The notes: generated by a model not told the origin, from the sequence alone. 64,000 bases of DNA from an uncultured Ferrovibrio sp. (GCF_937960835.1 NZ_CALGPC010000015.1:248001-312000), one strand, 5' to 3'; counted from the first letter of the stretch, positions 1-9,342 are shown. Program-made: numbers and translations.

Positions 1-1421
1 GCCATGCCGACGCCCAGCGCGCCCTTCGCCGCATCGGCGAAGCTCTGCAGCAGCAGCTTCTGCGTCTCGACGCCGCCCTTCACGAACCAGGTCGCGACGA
101 CCAGAAGACCCACGAGCACCACGGCGGCGGCTTCAATGCGCAGACCCACCACTTTGTAGAGCAGTGCGGCGGCCAGACCGAGCGCTACCCAGAAGATCAC
201 GCGCAGGAACATCACCTTGGTGGCACCCACCGCCTGCTGGCCCAGGATCAGCACCGCGGTGATCGCCATGCCGATGGTGCCCGCAAACAGCGGCGTGAAG
301 CCGGAGAACAGCAGGTAGACCAGCACGACCAGCGGCAGGATCAGGTACCACTGGCGCTTCACCGCCTGCCAGGCGCTCGGGCATTCGGATTTCGGGATGC
401 CGACCAGATTGCGGCGGCCGGCTTCGAGATGGACCATCCAGAAGGCCGAACCGAAATACAGCAGTGCGGGGATCACCGCCGCCAGCGCGATCTGCGAATA
501 CGGCACGCCGATCGTCTCGGCCATGATGAACGCAACGGCGCCCATCACCGGCGGCATGATCTGGCCGCCCATCGAGGAACAGGCTTCCACCGCGCCGGCG
601 AATTGCGGGCGGTAGCCGAAGCGCATCATCAGCGGAATGGTGAACTGACCGGTGGTCAGCACGTTGGCGACGCCCGAGCCGTTAATGGTGCCCATCAGGC
701 CGGACGAGATCACCGCTACCTTCGCCGGACCGCCCTTCTGATGGCCGACGGTGCCGAGCGCGACGTCATTGAACAACTGGATCATGCCGGCACGCTCGAG
801 CAGCGCGCCGAACAGGATGAACAGGAAGATGAAGGTCGCCGAAACGAAGGTCGGCGTGCCGTAGATGCCTTCGGTGCCGAGATACAGCACGTCGATGACC
901 TGCTCCAGGTCAAAGCCACGATGCATCATGAAATCCGGCAGGCTGCGGCCGAACAGCGCGTAAGGAATGAAGATCGCGCAGATCAGCGGCAATTCCCAGC
1001 CCATGATGCGGCGCGCGCCTTCCACCACCAGCAGAACGACGATGACGCCGACCACGAGGTCGGCCAGGATCGGATCGCCGGCTCGCTGGATCAGGTCGCC
1101 TTCAAAGACCCAGTGATAGAAGGACAGCACGAAGCCGGTCATGCCAAGCGCCCAGTCATACCACGGCGCGCGGTCTGATTGCTTCTTGCCGAAGCGGAAC
1201 AGCACGAAGGTCAGCAGCAGCAGGAAGCCGACATGGACGCTGCGCAGCACTTGCGAGGAAAGCGGGCTGAAGGCTGCAGTGACGATCTGAAAAAAAGTGA
1301 ACGCAACGGCGATGTAGAAGACCGCCTTGCCTTGCCAACCCACCAATTGAGCCAAGCTGTGACTCGGATTTTCACGATCTACGACCATCGCCTTGTCCTG
1401 ATCGGCCTTGTTGGCAACCAT
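1..1421 (-). CDS. TAXI-type TRAP transporter fused permease (4TM/12TM), C-terminus outside window
   Basis: This gene encodes the membrane component of a TRAP transporter, a secondary, ion-driven uptake system that works with a periplasmic binding protein. The frame is open from an ATG at 1421 to the left edge, about 473 codons, so the C-terminus is missing. The N-terminus is soluble, followed by many hydrophobic helices. The GTINGSGVANVLTTG and CSSMGGQIMPPVMGAVAF stretches are typical of the DctM-like half of TAXI permeases. It lies 79 bases downstream of the TAXI binding-protein gene on the same strand, which supports the pairing. Substrate cannot be read from sequence; dicarboxylates or amino acids are usual guesses for the family. 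Confidence 0.9.
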   Translation of the reverse strand, partial: MVANKADQDKAMVVDRENPSHSLAQLVGWQGKAVFYIAVAFTFFQIVTAAFSPLSSQVLRSVHVGFLLLLTFVLFRFGKKQSDRAPWYDWALGMTGFVLSFYHWVFEGDLIQRAGDPILADLVVGVIVVLLVVEGARRIMGWELPLICAIFIPYALFGRSLPDFMMHRGFDLEQVIDVLYLGTEGIYGTPTFVSATFIFLFILFGALLERAGMIQLFNDVALGTVGHQKGGPAKVAVISSGLMGTINGSGVANVLTTGQFTIPLMMRFGYRPQFAGAVEACSSMGGQIMPPVMGAVAFIMAETIGVPYSQIALAAVIPALLYFGSAFWMVHLEAGRRNLVGIPKSECPSAWQAVKRQWYLILPLVVLVYLLFSGFTPLFAGTIGMAITAVLILGQQAVGATKVMFLRVIFWVALGLAAALLYKVVGLRIEAAAVVLVGLLVVATWFVKGGVETQKLLLQSFADAAKGALGVGM

Positions 1422-1443
1422 CTGCTAATCCTCTGCCTTGAAG

Positions 1444-1478
1444 AAAAAACGCCGGCGCTTTGTTTGGGAGCGCCGGCG
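1444..1478 (-). terminator. Intergenic hairpin plus T-run between TRAP binding-protein and permease genes
   Basis: Read on the minus strand, AGCGCCGGCG (1478-1469) and CGCCGGCGCT (1459-1450) form a perfect 10-bp GC-rich stem with a 9-base loop. Six T residues (1449-1444) follow immediately. This is a textbook intrinsic terminator, placed after the binding-protein gene and 23 bases before the permease start. Partial read-through would give more binding protein than permease. Confidence 0.85.
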
Positions 1479-1500
1479 CTTGTTGTCTGAGTCGGCCGTC

Positions 1501-2463
1501 TTACTTGATCAGACCCTTTTCCTTGTAGAACTTCTCTGCGCCCGGATGCAGCGGAACCGGAGAATTCTTTGGGCCGTTCTCCAGCGAGATCACCTTTGCG
1601 GCGGCGTGGGCGGCATGCAGCGTGCCCAGGTCGTCGAACAGCGCCTTGGTCATCTTGTAGGCAAGGTCGTCGCTGACCTTGCTGCTGGTAACCAGGAAGT
1701 TGTTCACCGCAACCGCCGGGACCGCTTCGGTCTGGCCGTTATAGGTGTTGGCCGGGATGGTCACCGCGACATAGGCCGGATCGCCGATCTTCGGCACCAG
1801 GTCCGCCGGCACGGCGACGACGGTGATCGGGATCGACGCCGCGAGGTCGCGGATCGAGGCGACGCCCAGCGCGGCCGACTGCAGGGTGACGTCGATCTGA
1901 CGGTTCTTCATCAGGTCGACCGACTCACCGAAGCCGAGATACTCGACCTTGGAGAAGTCCTTGTAGGTCAGGCCCGCAGCACCCAGAACGGCGCGCGCAT
2001 TCAGTTCGGTGCCTGACTTCGGCGCGCCGACCGAGATACGCTTGCCCTTCAGGTCGGCCAGCGTCTTGATGCCGGAATCGGCGCTGGCGACGATCTGGAT
2101 GTAGTTCGGATAGATCGCCGCGATGGTGCGCAGGCTGGTCAGCTTGGTGCTGAAGCCAGCATCCGCCTTGCCATTCCAGGCGTCGCTCAGAGAGTCGCCC
2201 AGCGTGAAGGCGATTTCGCCCTTGTTTGCATTGAGCAGGTTGAGGTTCTCGACGCTCGCCTTGGTCGGCTGCACCTGCACCTTGGCGTTCGGGATCGCCT
2301 TCGAATAAACGTTCGAAAGCGCGACACCGATCGGGTAATAGGCGCCCGAGGTGCCACCGGTCAGGATGTTGATGAATTCCTGCGCCTTAGCCGAACCAGC
2401 GGCGAAGGACAGAGAAAGGGACATCGCCGCAACAGCGGCGAGGGTCCGGCGCTTAAAGGTCAT
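1501..2463 (-). CDS. TAXI family TRAP transporter solute-binding protein
   Basis: This is a 320-residue periplasmic binding protein that captures a solute and delivers it to the adjacent TRAP permease. The N-terminus has a Sec signal peptide (MTFKRR, then a hydrophobic stretch, then a likely AKA-Q cleavage near residue 28). The mature start carries the family signature ILTGGTSGAYYPIG, followed by LKGKRISVGAPKSGTELNA in the middle. Length is normal for TAXI proteins. A strong GGGAGG ribosome site sits 6 bases before the ATG. The gene is first in a two-gene unit with the permease. The ligand is unknown. Confidence 0.93.
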   Translation of the reverse strand: MTFKRRTLAAVAAMSLSLSFAAGSAKAQEFINILTGGTSGAYYPIGVALSNVYSKAIPNAKVQVQPTKASVENLNLLNANKGEIAFTLGDSLSDAWNGKADAGFSTKLTSLRTIAAIYPNYIQIVASADSGIKTLADLKGKRISVGAPKSGTELNARAVLGAAGLTYKDFSKVEYLGFGESVDLMKNRQIDVTLQSAALGVASIRDLAASIPITVVAVPADLVPKIGDPAYVAVTIPANTYNGQTEAVPAVAVNNFLVTSSKVSDDLAYKMTKALFDDLGTLHAAHAAAKVISLENGPKNSPVPLHPGAEKFYKEKGLIK

Positions 2464-2515
2464 GTGCTGCCTCCCACAGACTCAACGATTAACTCACGTT
2501 AGGTGAGCGTCGGTT

Positions 2516-4330
2516 TTACCGGGTGAGGCCGGATTCGGCAATTCCTTTATGGCGACCTGCTGTTAACAAATTCGCCAGAAGCGGGAGGCCATAGGCGGCG
2601 GCAATCAGGCTCCAATACAACGCTTCGCGGTTGCTCAATTTTTCGACAACCATCACCAGCACCGGCACGGCGAACAAGAGAAAACAGAGCACCGCTTCCC
2701 AGGTAAACCGGCCTTGGCGCGGGGCCTGCGGAGGCAAATCGACGAAGCCGCCACCCAACGCGAGCAGCCTGGCGCCTCTTGCTGCATCGCCGAAAACCGC
2801 GGCCAGAACGCGCATCAGCACGAAGCCCAGGATCGGCAACAGGTAATAGTCGATGGGAAAATCGCGGTAGCGGCCCGCAGCCACCAGCATCACGCATTGA
2901 TATACAGCTGCCAACGCGAAAATTGTGAACAGCCATTCCGCCAGCCGCGTGCGGCGCAGGGCCTGGAAGGCCGTCATCGTGTGCTGCGATGCAGCGTTGC
3001 GGCCGAAAGGCAGATAAAGGCGGCCGAAGCCGCGGATCTCGGCAAGGCTCAGACCCAGCGCGCGCAACGGCGCGCTGGTGCGGCGGCGTCCTTCCAGGCG
3101 GTCGAGCAGTTCGTTAAACAGCAGCGACGCGAAGATCGCCTGCAGCACGCCCATGACGACGAACTCGGCAAAGCGCAACGCAGAGTAGTTATGCTCAAGC
3201 CCATGCTCGATGGTCGCGGCCAAGAGCGCCGCCATCGCCTGTGCGAACAGGCTCAGCGCCAGCATGCGCGCCGGCGGCAGCGCCACGATCCGCTGCGCCT
3301 GCGGGATGATGAGGATCAGCGCGATCAGCAAGGCCATGCCGGCGATCAGCGGCCATTGCGGCAGCTCTGACAGCTTACCGTCATGCAGCTCGTATTTGGG
3401 ATTGCGAAATTCGTCCAGCACACCCCAGGCGCCGCCTACCGTGCCTTCCAGCGCCACCTTCCAGGGCTGATCGAAAGCTTCGACCAAGTTGTAGTCGAGC
3501 CCCTTCTCTTCGGCGAGGCGCAGGAATGCGAGAATGAACTTCGCGGCATCGACGCGCGAAGGCACGGCATCGCGGCGCGAACGGCCTTCCGATGGCCAGC
3601 CGACTTCGCCGATCATCACCGGCTTGCCGGGCAGTTGCTGGCGCACCGTGTCGTAGACCCACAGGATATGCTCCATCGCATGCTCGACACCCACCGGCAG
3701 ATCCTCCCAGTAGGGCAGGAAATGCACAGTGACGAAATCGACCTCGTCTAGCAGGCGCGGATTCTGCAGCCAGAATTCCCACACATCGGCGTAAGACACC
3801 GGCTGCTTCACCGCTGCCTTGACGCGCCGGATGTAGCCGATGAGCTGATCCGCTGTGAGATCCTTGCGCAGCAGCACCTCGTTGCCGACGATCACGCGCT
3901 TGATCGTGTCGGGATAGCGGTTGGCCTGCTCGATCAGCGCGGTGATCTCTTTCTCGTTGACGTCGAGCTCACGCCCGAGCCATGCGCTATGCGTTACCTC
4001 GATGCCGTAGCGGCCGGCCACCTGCGGCACGATCTCGACACCTTCCAGCGCGGTGTAGGTGCGCACACCCTTGACGATGCCTTTAAGGCTCGCGAGGTCT
4101 TCTTCCACCTGCTCCGGCGTCGGGAAGATCTTCACCAGCGGCCCCTGCCCGCGCCGGAACGGCGCGAACGAGACGCTGCTGATCTGATTAATCCGCGCCT
4201 GCGGATCGTCGCTGATCCGCTCCGGACGATTGAACCACCACCAGCCGGCGATGTTGAGCAGTGCCGCCAGGCCGATGCACAGCAACAGCAGCACGATACG
4301 ATGGGCCGGCTTCGGTGTCGGCGCGTGCAT
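2516..4330 (-). CDS. GH17-domain membrane protein, NdvC-like beta-glucan enzyme
   Basis: This 604-residue protein has one N-terminal membrane anchor (residues 11-33), a periplasmic glycoside hydrolase family 17 domain (about 45-325), and then roughly eight hydrophobic segments to the C-terminus. Both expected GH17 glutamates are present, in VGNE (E151) and IGEVGWPSEG (E242). Family 17 enzymes cleave or transfer beta-1,3-glucan. Architecture and size fit NdvC of Bradyrhizobium (about 62 kDa), needed for beta-1,3/1,6-cyclic glucan and thought to form 1,6 links. It lies 46 bases downstream of the GH17-GT2 gene on the same strand, so co-transcription is likely. The NdvC assignment is by architecture; the exact glucan product is inferred. 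Confidence 0.85.
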   Translation of the reverse strand: MHAPTPKPAHRIVLLLLCIGLAALLNIAGWWWFNRPERISDDPQARINQISSVSFAPFRRGQGPLVKIFPTPEQVEEDLASLKGIVKGVRTYTALEGVEIVPQVAGRYGIEVTHSAWLGRELDVNEKEITALIEQANRYPDTIKRVIVGNEVLLRKDLTADQLIGYIRRVKAAVKQPVSYADVWEFWLQNPRLLDEVDFVTVHFLPYWEDLPVGVEHAMEHILWVYDTVRQQLPGKPVMIGEVGWPSEGRSRRDAVPSRVDAAKFILAFLRLAEEKGLDYNLVEAFDQPWKVALEGTVGGAWGVLDEFRNPKYELHDGKLSELPQWPLIAGMALLIALILIIPQAQRIVALPPARMLALSLFAQAMAALLAATIEHGLEHNYSALRFAEFVVMGVLQAIFASLLFNELLDRLEGRRRTSAPLRALGLSLAEIRGFGRLYLPFGRNAASQHTMTAFQALRRTRLAEWLFTIFALAAVYQCVMLVAAGRYRDFPIDYYLLPILGFVLMRVLAAVFGDAARGARLLALGGGFVDLPPQAPRQGRFTWEAVLCFLLFAVPVLVMVVEKLSNREALYWSLIAAAYGLPLLANLLTAGRHKGIAESGLTR

Positions 4331-4376
4331 GATCTATGGTCCGGAATCTCGGCTGACGATTATCGCGTGGAGACGG

Positions 4377-7043
4377 TCATTGCGCGGGACTGCCTTGCGA
4401 GCCGATATCAGCCGTCGCGGCAGCGTTGGTGGGCTGCGTCGCCGGCACGGTCACGCCCTTGCTCGGCGGCTTGGGCAGCGTGTTGATCGCCGCCAGCGCC
4501 AGCGAGGCCCAGTAAGGCACCGACTGGGCCCACATGACGATGGCCCATAGCCGCGCTTCCGGATCTTCGCCGCCCTGGAAATTCCACATGCCGAAGCCCG
4601 CCAGCACCAGCAGGATCGCCAGCAGCGTTTCCTCCTGCGCCATGATCAGCGCCTGCACGAAGGCGCGCTGGCCCTCATGCTTGGGCGTGCGGATGAACGG
4701 CAGCTTGGACGTGAACAGGCCAAAGATCATCGCCCGCGCAATCGTGTAGGTCAGCGCAAGGCCGGCGAGGCCCGCGCCCAGCCTTTGCCGGAAGGTGCAG
4801 GGCACGCGGATTTTGTACAGCCACAGGAATTGCGCCAGCTTGGCGCCGAACACCGCCACCACGGGCAGCAGGAACAGCGCCAGCGGCAGCTCGAAATATT
4901 TTGGCATCACCAGCACGCCTACGGTCCAGAACAGCGAGGCAATGGCGAAAACAAGGCCCAGCGCGTCGGCGAACCACGGCATCCAGCCGGTGATGAAGTG
5001 ATAGCGCTGCATCGGATCGAGCTTGCGGTCGCTGCCGGGCAGCATCTCGCGCCAGTGCCGCTTCATGATCTGCACCGCGCCATAGGCCCAGCGGAAGCGC
5101 TGGCTCTTGTAGCCAGCAAAGCTGTCGGGCGTCAGGCCATAGCCGAAGCGGCGGTCGGTATAGACCGAATGCCAGCCGCCGGCGAGCAGGCGCAGGCCCA
5201 TCTCGGCATCCTCGCAGATGCACCACTCCGCCCAGGGGCCGACATGCTCCATGGCAGCGCGGCGGATCAGGGTCATCGTACCATGCTGGATAATGGCGTC
5301 GCGTTCGTTGCGCTGGACCATGCCGATCTGGAAGAAACCGGCATATTCCCAGTTGATGAATTCCTTGAAGGTGTTGCCCTTCCAGTCATAGTGATCCTGC
5401 GGCGCCTGCACGAAGCCGATATCGGCACGGTCGAAATACGGAACCAGCGACTTCAGCCAGTCGGGCTCGATGATGTAGTCGGCATCGATCACGCCGACGA
5501 TTTCGGTATCTGGCGCCATGTTGCGCAGCGCGAAGTTCAGCGCGCCCGCCTTGAAGCCCTTCAGCGGCGAGACGTGGAAAAAGCGGAACCGCTCGCCCAG
5601 CCGCTTGCAATGCTCTTCCACCGGACGCCAGACGTTTTCGTCCTTGGTGTTGTTGTCGATGATCAGGACTTCGAAATTCGGATAGTCCAGCCGCGCCAGC
5701 GCATCCAGGGTCTTCTTCAGCATCTCCGGCGGCTCATTATAGGCCGGCACATGGATCGAGACCTTCGGCCAGGTGCGGTCGATATCGGTCTTGAAAGGCA
5801 GGAAATGCCGCTTGCGCCGGCTTGCCCAGATCACCTCTGACAGTTCGAGGCCTTCCGCCAGCACGACGAGGAACAGCATGAACAATAGCGGCAGCAGCAT
5901 CGCCCACATGAAAGCGATGCCCGGGCTCATATAGGTGCGCAGGCCGGAATCGATCACCATCACCAGCGCGCTGGTGATCAGCTGAATCAGGCCGATAAAG
6001 AAGACGCGGCCGGAGAAGCGTAGATCCGCCCAGCGCGCCAGGAACCACGCCATCAGCGGCAGCGCCAGCAGGATCGAGGCGGCGGCAAGCTGCGGCCAGT
6101 GCGGACGGTCGCTGACCGGGCCGACCATCGGAAATTTCGGCGAGCGGTCGGCGTTGTAGATGCCCCAGTAGGCGCCGACGCTGCCTTCGATGTTGCGCTT
6201 CCACGGCTGATCGAAAGCTTCCTGGATGTAGTAGTCCAGGCCGCGCTGATTGGCGATATTGAGGAAGCCGCGCAGGAAGGCGGCCTGCGTCGTCGGGCTC
6301 GGCACCGCATCGCGGCGGATGCGACCTTCGGACGGCCAGCCGATTTCGGTGATCACCACCTTCTTGGTCGGATAGGCGTCCTTGACCTGCTGATAACGCG
6401 CCAGCGCGTATTCGGCGGCCTTATCCGGCGCCTGGCCTTCCCAGTAGGGCAGCAGATGGATGGCGATGAAATCGACTTCGCGGCCGAGTTGCGGATAGCG
6501 CAGCCATATATCCCAGGTCTCCGCGGTGGAGACTTCGACATTCTTGCCGGCAAGCTGCGTGCGCACGCGGCGGATATACTGAACCAGATCCTGGATCGGC
6601 ATGTCGGCGCGCAACAGCGTTTCGTTGCCGACCAGCACGCGGCGCACGTTATCATGCGTCGACGCGATGCGGATCAGCTCCTGGATTTCCTGCTCGTTGC
6701 GCTCCAGGCGGCCATCCAGCCAGATGCCCTGCATCACCTCCAGGCCATAGCGGCCGGCGATCTCGGCGATCTTGCCCTGGCCGTCCAGCGTCGAGTAGGT
6801 GCGGATCTGCCGCACCTGTCCGGCCAGGATCTGCATGTCCTGGTCGATCTCTTCATCGCTCGGGAATCGGTTGCTGCGCGGATCCTGATCGGCGCGGAAT
6901 GGCGAATAGTCGACGCCGTTGATGAATTCTCCCCAGGGGCGCGGTTCGATCGGACGATTGAGATAGGCCCAGCCCGCCAGATTGACGATTGCGACGAGGA
7001 TTAGGACAAGCAGTCCCGAATAGCGCATGGCTGCCCTTGGCAC
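4377..7043 (-). CDS. GH17-GT2 fusion, NdvB-like beta-glucan synthase
   Basis: This 888-residue protein probably polymerises and remodels a beta-1,3-glucan across the inner membrane. Residues 8-26 are a membrane anchor. Residues 40-310 form a GH17 domain with E141 (VGNE) and E233 (TEIGWPSEG). Helices lie near 317-400. Residues 425-660 are a family 2 glycosyltransferase with D463, D520/D522 (DAD), E611-D612 and QRFRW (648-652). More helices follow. The domain order and size match NdvB of Bradyrhizobium (about 102 kDa), not the unrelated cyclic beta-1,2-glucan NdvB of Sinorhizobium. The ATG at 7028 is an alternative start five codons in. It is the first gene of the pair with the NdvC-like gene. 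Confidence 0.88.
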   Translation of the reverse strand: MPRAAMRYSGLLVLILVAIVNLAGWAYLNRPIEPRPWGEFINGVDYSPFRADQDPRSNRFPSDEEIDQDMQILAGQVRQIRTYSTLDGQGKIAEIAGRYGLEVMQGIWLDGRLERNEQEIQELIRIASTHDNVRRVLVGNETLLRADMPIQDLVQYIRRVRTQLAGKNVEVSTAETWDIWLRYPQLGREVDFIAIHLLPYWEGQAPDKAAEYALARYQQVKDAYPTKKVVITEIGWPSEGRIRRDAVPSPTTQAAFLRGFLNIANQRGLDYYIQEAFDQPWKRNIEGSVGAYWGIYNADRSPKFPMVGPVSDRPHWPQLAAASILLALPLMAWFLARWADLRFSGRVFFIGLIQLITSALVMVIDSGLRTYMSPGIAFMWAMLLPLLFMLFLVVLAEGLELSEVIWASRRKRHFLPFKTDIDRTWPKVSIHVPAYNEPPEMLKKTLDALARLDYPNFEVLIIDNNTKDENVWRPVEEHCKRLGERFRFFHVSPLKGFKAGALNFALRNMAPDTEIVGVIDADYIIEPDWLKSLVPYFDRADIGFVQAPQDHYDWKGNTFKEFINWEYAGFFQIGMVQRNERDAIIQHGTMTLIRRAAMEHVGPWAEWCICEDAEMGLRLLAGGWHSVYTDRRFGYGLTPDSFAGYKSQRFRWAYGAVQIMKRHWREMLPGSDRKLDPMQRYHFITGWMPWFADALGLVFAIASLFWTVGVLVMPKYFELPLALFLLPVVAVFGAKLAQFLWLYKIRVPCTFRQRLGAGLAGLALTYTIARAMIFGLFTSKLPFIRTPKHEGQRAFVQALIMAQEETLLAILLVLAGFGMWNFQGGEDPEARLWAIVMWAQSVPYWASLALAAINTLPKPPSKGVTVPATQPTNAAATADIGSQGSPAQ

Positions 7044-7379
7044 AAAAATGAGGTGACGTCGCCGGCGATCACCGTTGCTCTGTTCGGCCTATCCACCCGC
7101 GCATGGGCGTCAGTGTTTAGGCAGTCAATATGGCGGCTTTGCGGCGGCGGCCGGACTATACGGTGACGCCGAAAAAGAGTCGAGAGGACAGTGCGTTACC
7201 GCTTGATGAGGGGAAGCTGCCGAAGCATCCGCGCGCGCTCGTCGGCTTCTCGAATCGTGTTTTGCCGACCGCAGCAGAAAAGCACGCTAGCTATTGGAGA
7301 TTCTTCGTACGACACCCCCAAGGCTGGTGGCCGGCTGGCATCTCTCTTTTCTGATCGGCATGCGGGCGGTATCGAGCCC
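7044..7379. other. Intergenic region upstream of the glucan genes
   Basis: These 336 bases separate the start of the GH17-GT2 gene from the stop of the Lrp-type regulator, both on the minus strand. The region should hold the promoter of the glucan pair. I see no clear hairpin, repeat or convincing -35/-10 pair. A 74-codon plus-strand reading frame (7130-7354) shows no recognisable features, and I do not call it a gene. Confidence 0.5.
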
Positions 7380-7862
7380 TTACCGCTGCAGATGCGCCAG
7401 CGGCAAAGGCGCATCGATCTTTGCCTGTCGCAGCACGAAATTCGACCGGATGTCCTTCACCATGGGCAGAGTCAGCAGGCGTTCGGTGAGGAGCCGTTCA
7501 TAGGACGCCAGGTCCGGCACCACCACCTCGGCGACGAAATCGGGCTCGCCTGATACCATATGCGCCGCCACCACCTCGGGGATCTCTTCCAGCAGCTTCT
7601 GATGCAGGGCGGCATTCTCGGCGGAATGCTTCTCCACCTTGATCTCGACATAGACGGTCAGATCGAGGCCCAGCTTGCGACGGTCCAGCACCGCCCGGTA
7701 GCCGCGGATATAGCCCTCCTGCTCAAGCCGCTTGACCCGCCGCAGGCAGGGCGACGGCGAGAGGCCCACCTTCTCGGCCAGATTGACATTGCTCAGCCGA
7801 CCATCCTCCTGCAGAGCAGCCAGGATCTTGCGGTCGAAATCGTCCAGATCAGAAATTGGCAT
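7380..7862 (-). CDS. Lrp/AsnC family transcriptional regulator
   Basis: This is a 160-residue regulator of the leucine-responsive family, usual length. It has an N-terminal winged helix-turn-helix (about residues 8-60, with NLAEKVGLSPSPCLRRVKRL as recognition region). A C-terminal RAM (ligand-binding, oligomerising) domain covers about 70-150. It is divergent from a DMT-family exporter gene, a layout in which Lrp-type proteins often sense an amino acid and control its exporter. The nearby aminotransferase strengthens an amino-acid link. The actual ligand is unknown. Confidence 0.93.
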   Translation of the reverse strand: MPISDLDDFDRKILAALQEDGRLSNVNLAEKVGLSPSPCLRRVKRLEQEGYIRGYRAVLDRRKLGLDLTVYVEIKVEKHSAENAALHQKLLEEIPEVVAAHMVSGEPDFVAEVVVPDLASYERLLTERLLTLPMVKDIRSNFVLRQAKIDAPLPLAHLQR

Positions 7863-7990
7863 AAATCACCCCAGAAAACCCACTATGAGGCAGGATATTG
7901 CGTCATTCTTCGACAAAGGGGATGGAATAGCAAGGACATACCAAGTCATCTGCACCATTCTCTCCCCTGTCCCACAGACGGGAGACTGAC
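7863..7990. promoter_or_regulatory. Divergent promoter region between Lrp regulator and DMT exporter
   Basis: These 128 bases separate the start codons of the divergent regulator and transporter genes and must contain both promoters. The stretch around 7888-7925 is clearly more AT-rich than the surrounding genes. By analogy with other Lrp-type pairs it is the likely operator. No single palindrome stands out, so this rests on position and composition. Confidence 0.45.
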
Positions 7991-8941
7991 ATGACCACCG
8001 AAACCGCCCTGCATGCCTCATCCCAGATCCGGCCAAACGCCCAGCCAGATGCCGCACGCCTTTTCGGGGCGCTAGCGGCGCTGCTGACGGTCACGCTCTG
8101 GGCGGCTGGTCTGGTCGCCACCCGGTTTGGCGTTACCGGCTCACTCACGCTTTACGATGTCGTCTTCCTGCGGCTGCTGCTGCCGGCCCTGCTGCTGGCG
8201 CCGGTTCTGCTGCGGCATGGCTTCGGCCTCAGCACCGGCAGCAACATCGGCGCCAAACCGTTCATCCTCGCCGTAATGATTGCCGGCGCGGGCCTGCCCT
8301 TCCTGCTGACCAGCAGCAGCGGCATGCTGTTCGCACCAGCCGCCCATGCCGGCGCGCTGATGCCGGGCTGCATGCCGCTCTTTGCCGCCTTCCTCGCCTG
8401 GCTGCTGCTCGGTGACCGTTTCGATCGTCAGCGCAAGGCCGGCATCGTTTTGATGCTGGCTGGCGCCATTGCCGTCGGCGGCTATCAGGTCTTCAGCGGC
8501 GACGACGGCGCCTGGCGCGGCGATCTGCTCTTCATCGCCGCCGGCGCAATGTGGGCCTGTTACACCATCGCGATGAAGAAAAGCAGCCTTAGCCCCTGGC
8601 ATGCGGCCGCCATCGTTTATGCCGCCTCCTTCTTCATCTATGCGCCTGTCTATCTGCTCTGGCTGGACTCGCACCTGCTGGCGGCCCCGCCATTCGAGAT
8701 CGGCGTGCAGCTTTTCCAGTCGGTCGCTTCCGGCCTGCTCAGCATGGCGGCTTACGGGTTTGCCGTGCGCCATCTGGGCGCGACCGGCGCCGCCGCTTTC
8801 GGCGCGCTCACGCCCGCCCTGACCGCCCTGCTCGCCATCCCGCTGCTGGGCGAATGGCCTGCCCTTGTCACCTGGACCGGCATCGCCGCCGTCAGCCTCG
8901 GCGTGGCGCTGGCCAATGGCGCCTTCCGGCGCTATCGTTAA
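7991..8941 (+). CDS. DMT superfamily transporter (EamA family)
   Basis: This 316-residue inner-membrane protein has about ten hydrophobic segments arranged as two EamA repeats (about 30-160 and 170-310). The family is mostly exporters of amino acids and related metabolites. A GGGAGA ribosome site stands just before the ATG. It is divergent from the Lrp-type regulator. A VOC protein and an aminotransferase follow at short spacings (23 and 27 bases), suggesting one transcript. The substrate is not predictable; an amino acid is plausible from context. Confidence 0.9.
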   Translation: MTTETALHASSQIRPNAQPDAARLFGALAALLTVTLWAAGLVATRFGVTGSLTLYDVVFLRLLLPALLLAPVLLRHGFGLSTGSNIGAKPFILAVMIAGAGLPFLLTSSSGMLFAPAAHAGALMPGCMPLFAAFLAWLLLGDRFDRQRKAGIVLMLAGAIAVGGYQVFSGDDGAWRGDLLFIAAGAMWACYTIAMKKSSLSPWHAAAIVYAASFFIYAPVYLLWLDSHLLAAPPFEIGVQLFQSVASGLLSMAAYGFAVRHLGATGAAAFGALTPALTALLAIPLLGEWPALVTWTGIAAVSLGVALANGAFRRYR

Positions 8942-8964
8942 TCTAACCAATACGAGGGTTAGTC

Positions 8965-9342
8965 ATGTTCGATCACGTTTCCTATGGAGTTACCGATCTT
9001 GCCGCTGCCGGCCGCTTCTACGATGCCGTCCTGCAGCCGCTCGGCTTCCGCCGGCTCTATGACGGCGCCGAAACCATCGCCTATGGCGACAAGCATCCGC
9101 AGCTTTGGCTCTCCAAAAGCCAACGCCCCGTGCCCGCCGACATGAAGAACGGTCTGCATTTCTGCTTCACGGCCCCGACGCGGGCCGCGGTGGATGCCTT
9201 CCACGCCATCGCTTTGCAGAATGGCGGCCGCGACAACGGCCAGCCGGGCCTGCGTCCGGAATACACGCCGACCTATTATGCCGGCTTCATCATCGATCCC
9301 GATGGTTACCGGATCGAAGCGGTGTGCTACGCACCTGAGTAA
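8965..9342 (+). CDS. VOC (glyoxalase/bleomycin resistance) superfamily protein
   Basis: This 125-residue single-domain protein begins MFDHVSYGVTDLAAAGRFYD, the usual first beta-strand and helix of the vicinal oxygen chelate fold. It ends with GFIIDPDGYRIEAVCY, the usual last strand with a metal-ligand glutamate. Members are lyases, dioxygenases or resistance proteins; the exact reaction cannot be told. It sits between a DMT transporter and an aminotransferase in an apparent operon, so it could act on a small carbonyl compound from amino-acid metabolism. That role is inference. Confidence 0.88.
   Translation: MFDHVSYGVTDLAAAGRFYDAVLQPLGFRRLYDGAETIAYGDKHPQLWLSKSQRPVPADMKNGLHFCFTAPTRAAVDAFHAIALQNGGRDNGQPGLRPEYTPTYYAGFIIDPDGYRIEAVCYAPE

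Noticed and set aside
429..1178. A 249-codon plus-strand frame over the TRAP permease region
   Set aside because: It is antisense to a clear membrane-protein frame. Its translation is rich in His, Arg, Glu and Gln, as expected of a shadow in GC-rich DNA.
2493..2507. CTCAC-N5-GTGAG inverted repeat before the first TAXI binding-protein gene
   Set aside because: Five-base arms without a T-run are expected by chance and fit neither a terminator nor a known operator well.
7130..7354. Possible 74-residue gene between the glucan genes and the Lrp regulator
   Set aside because: No convincing ribosome site, no recognisable pattern and a composition typical of non-coding DNA.
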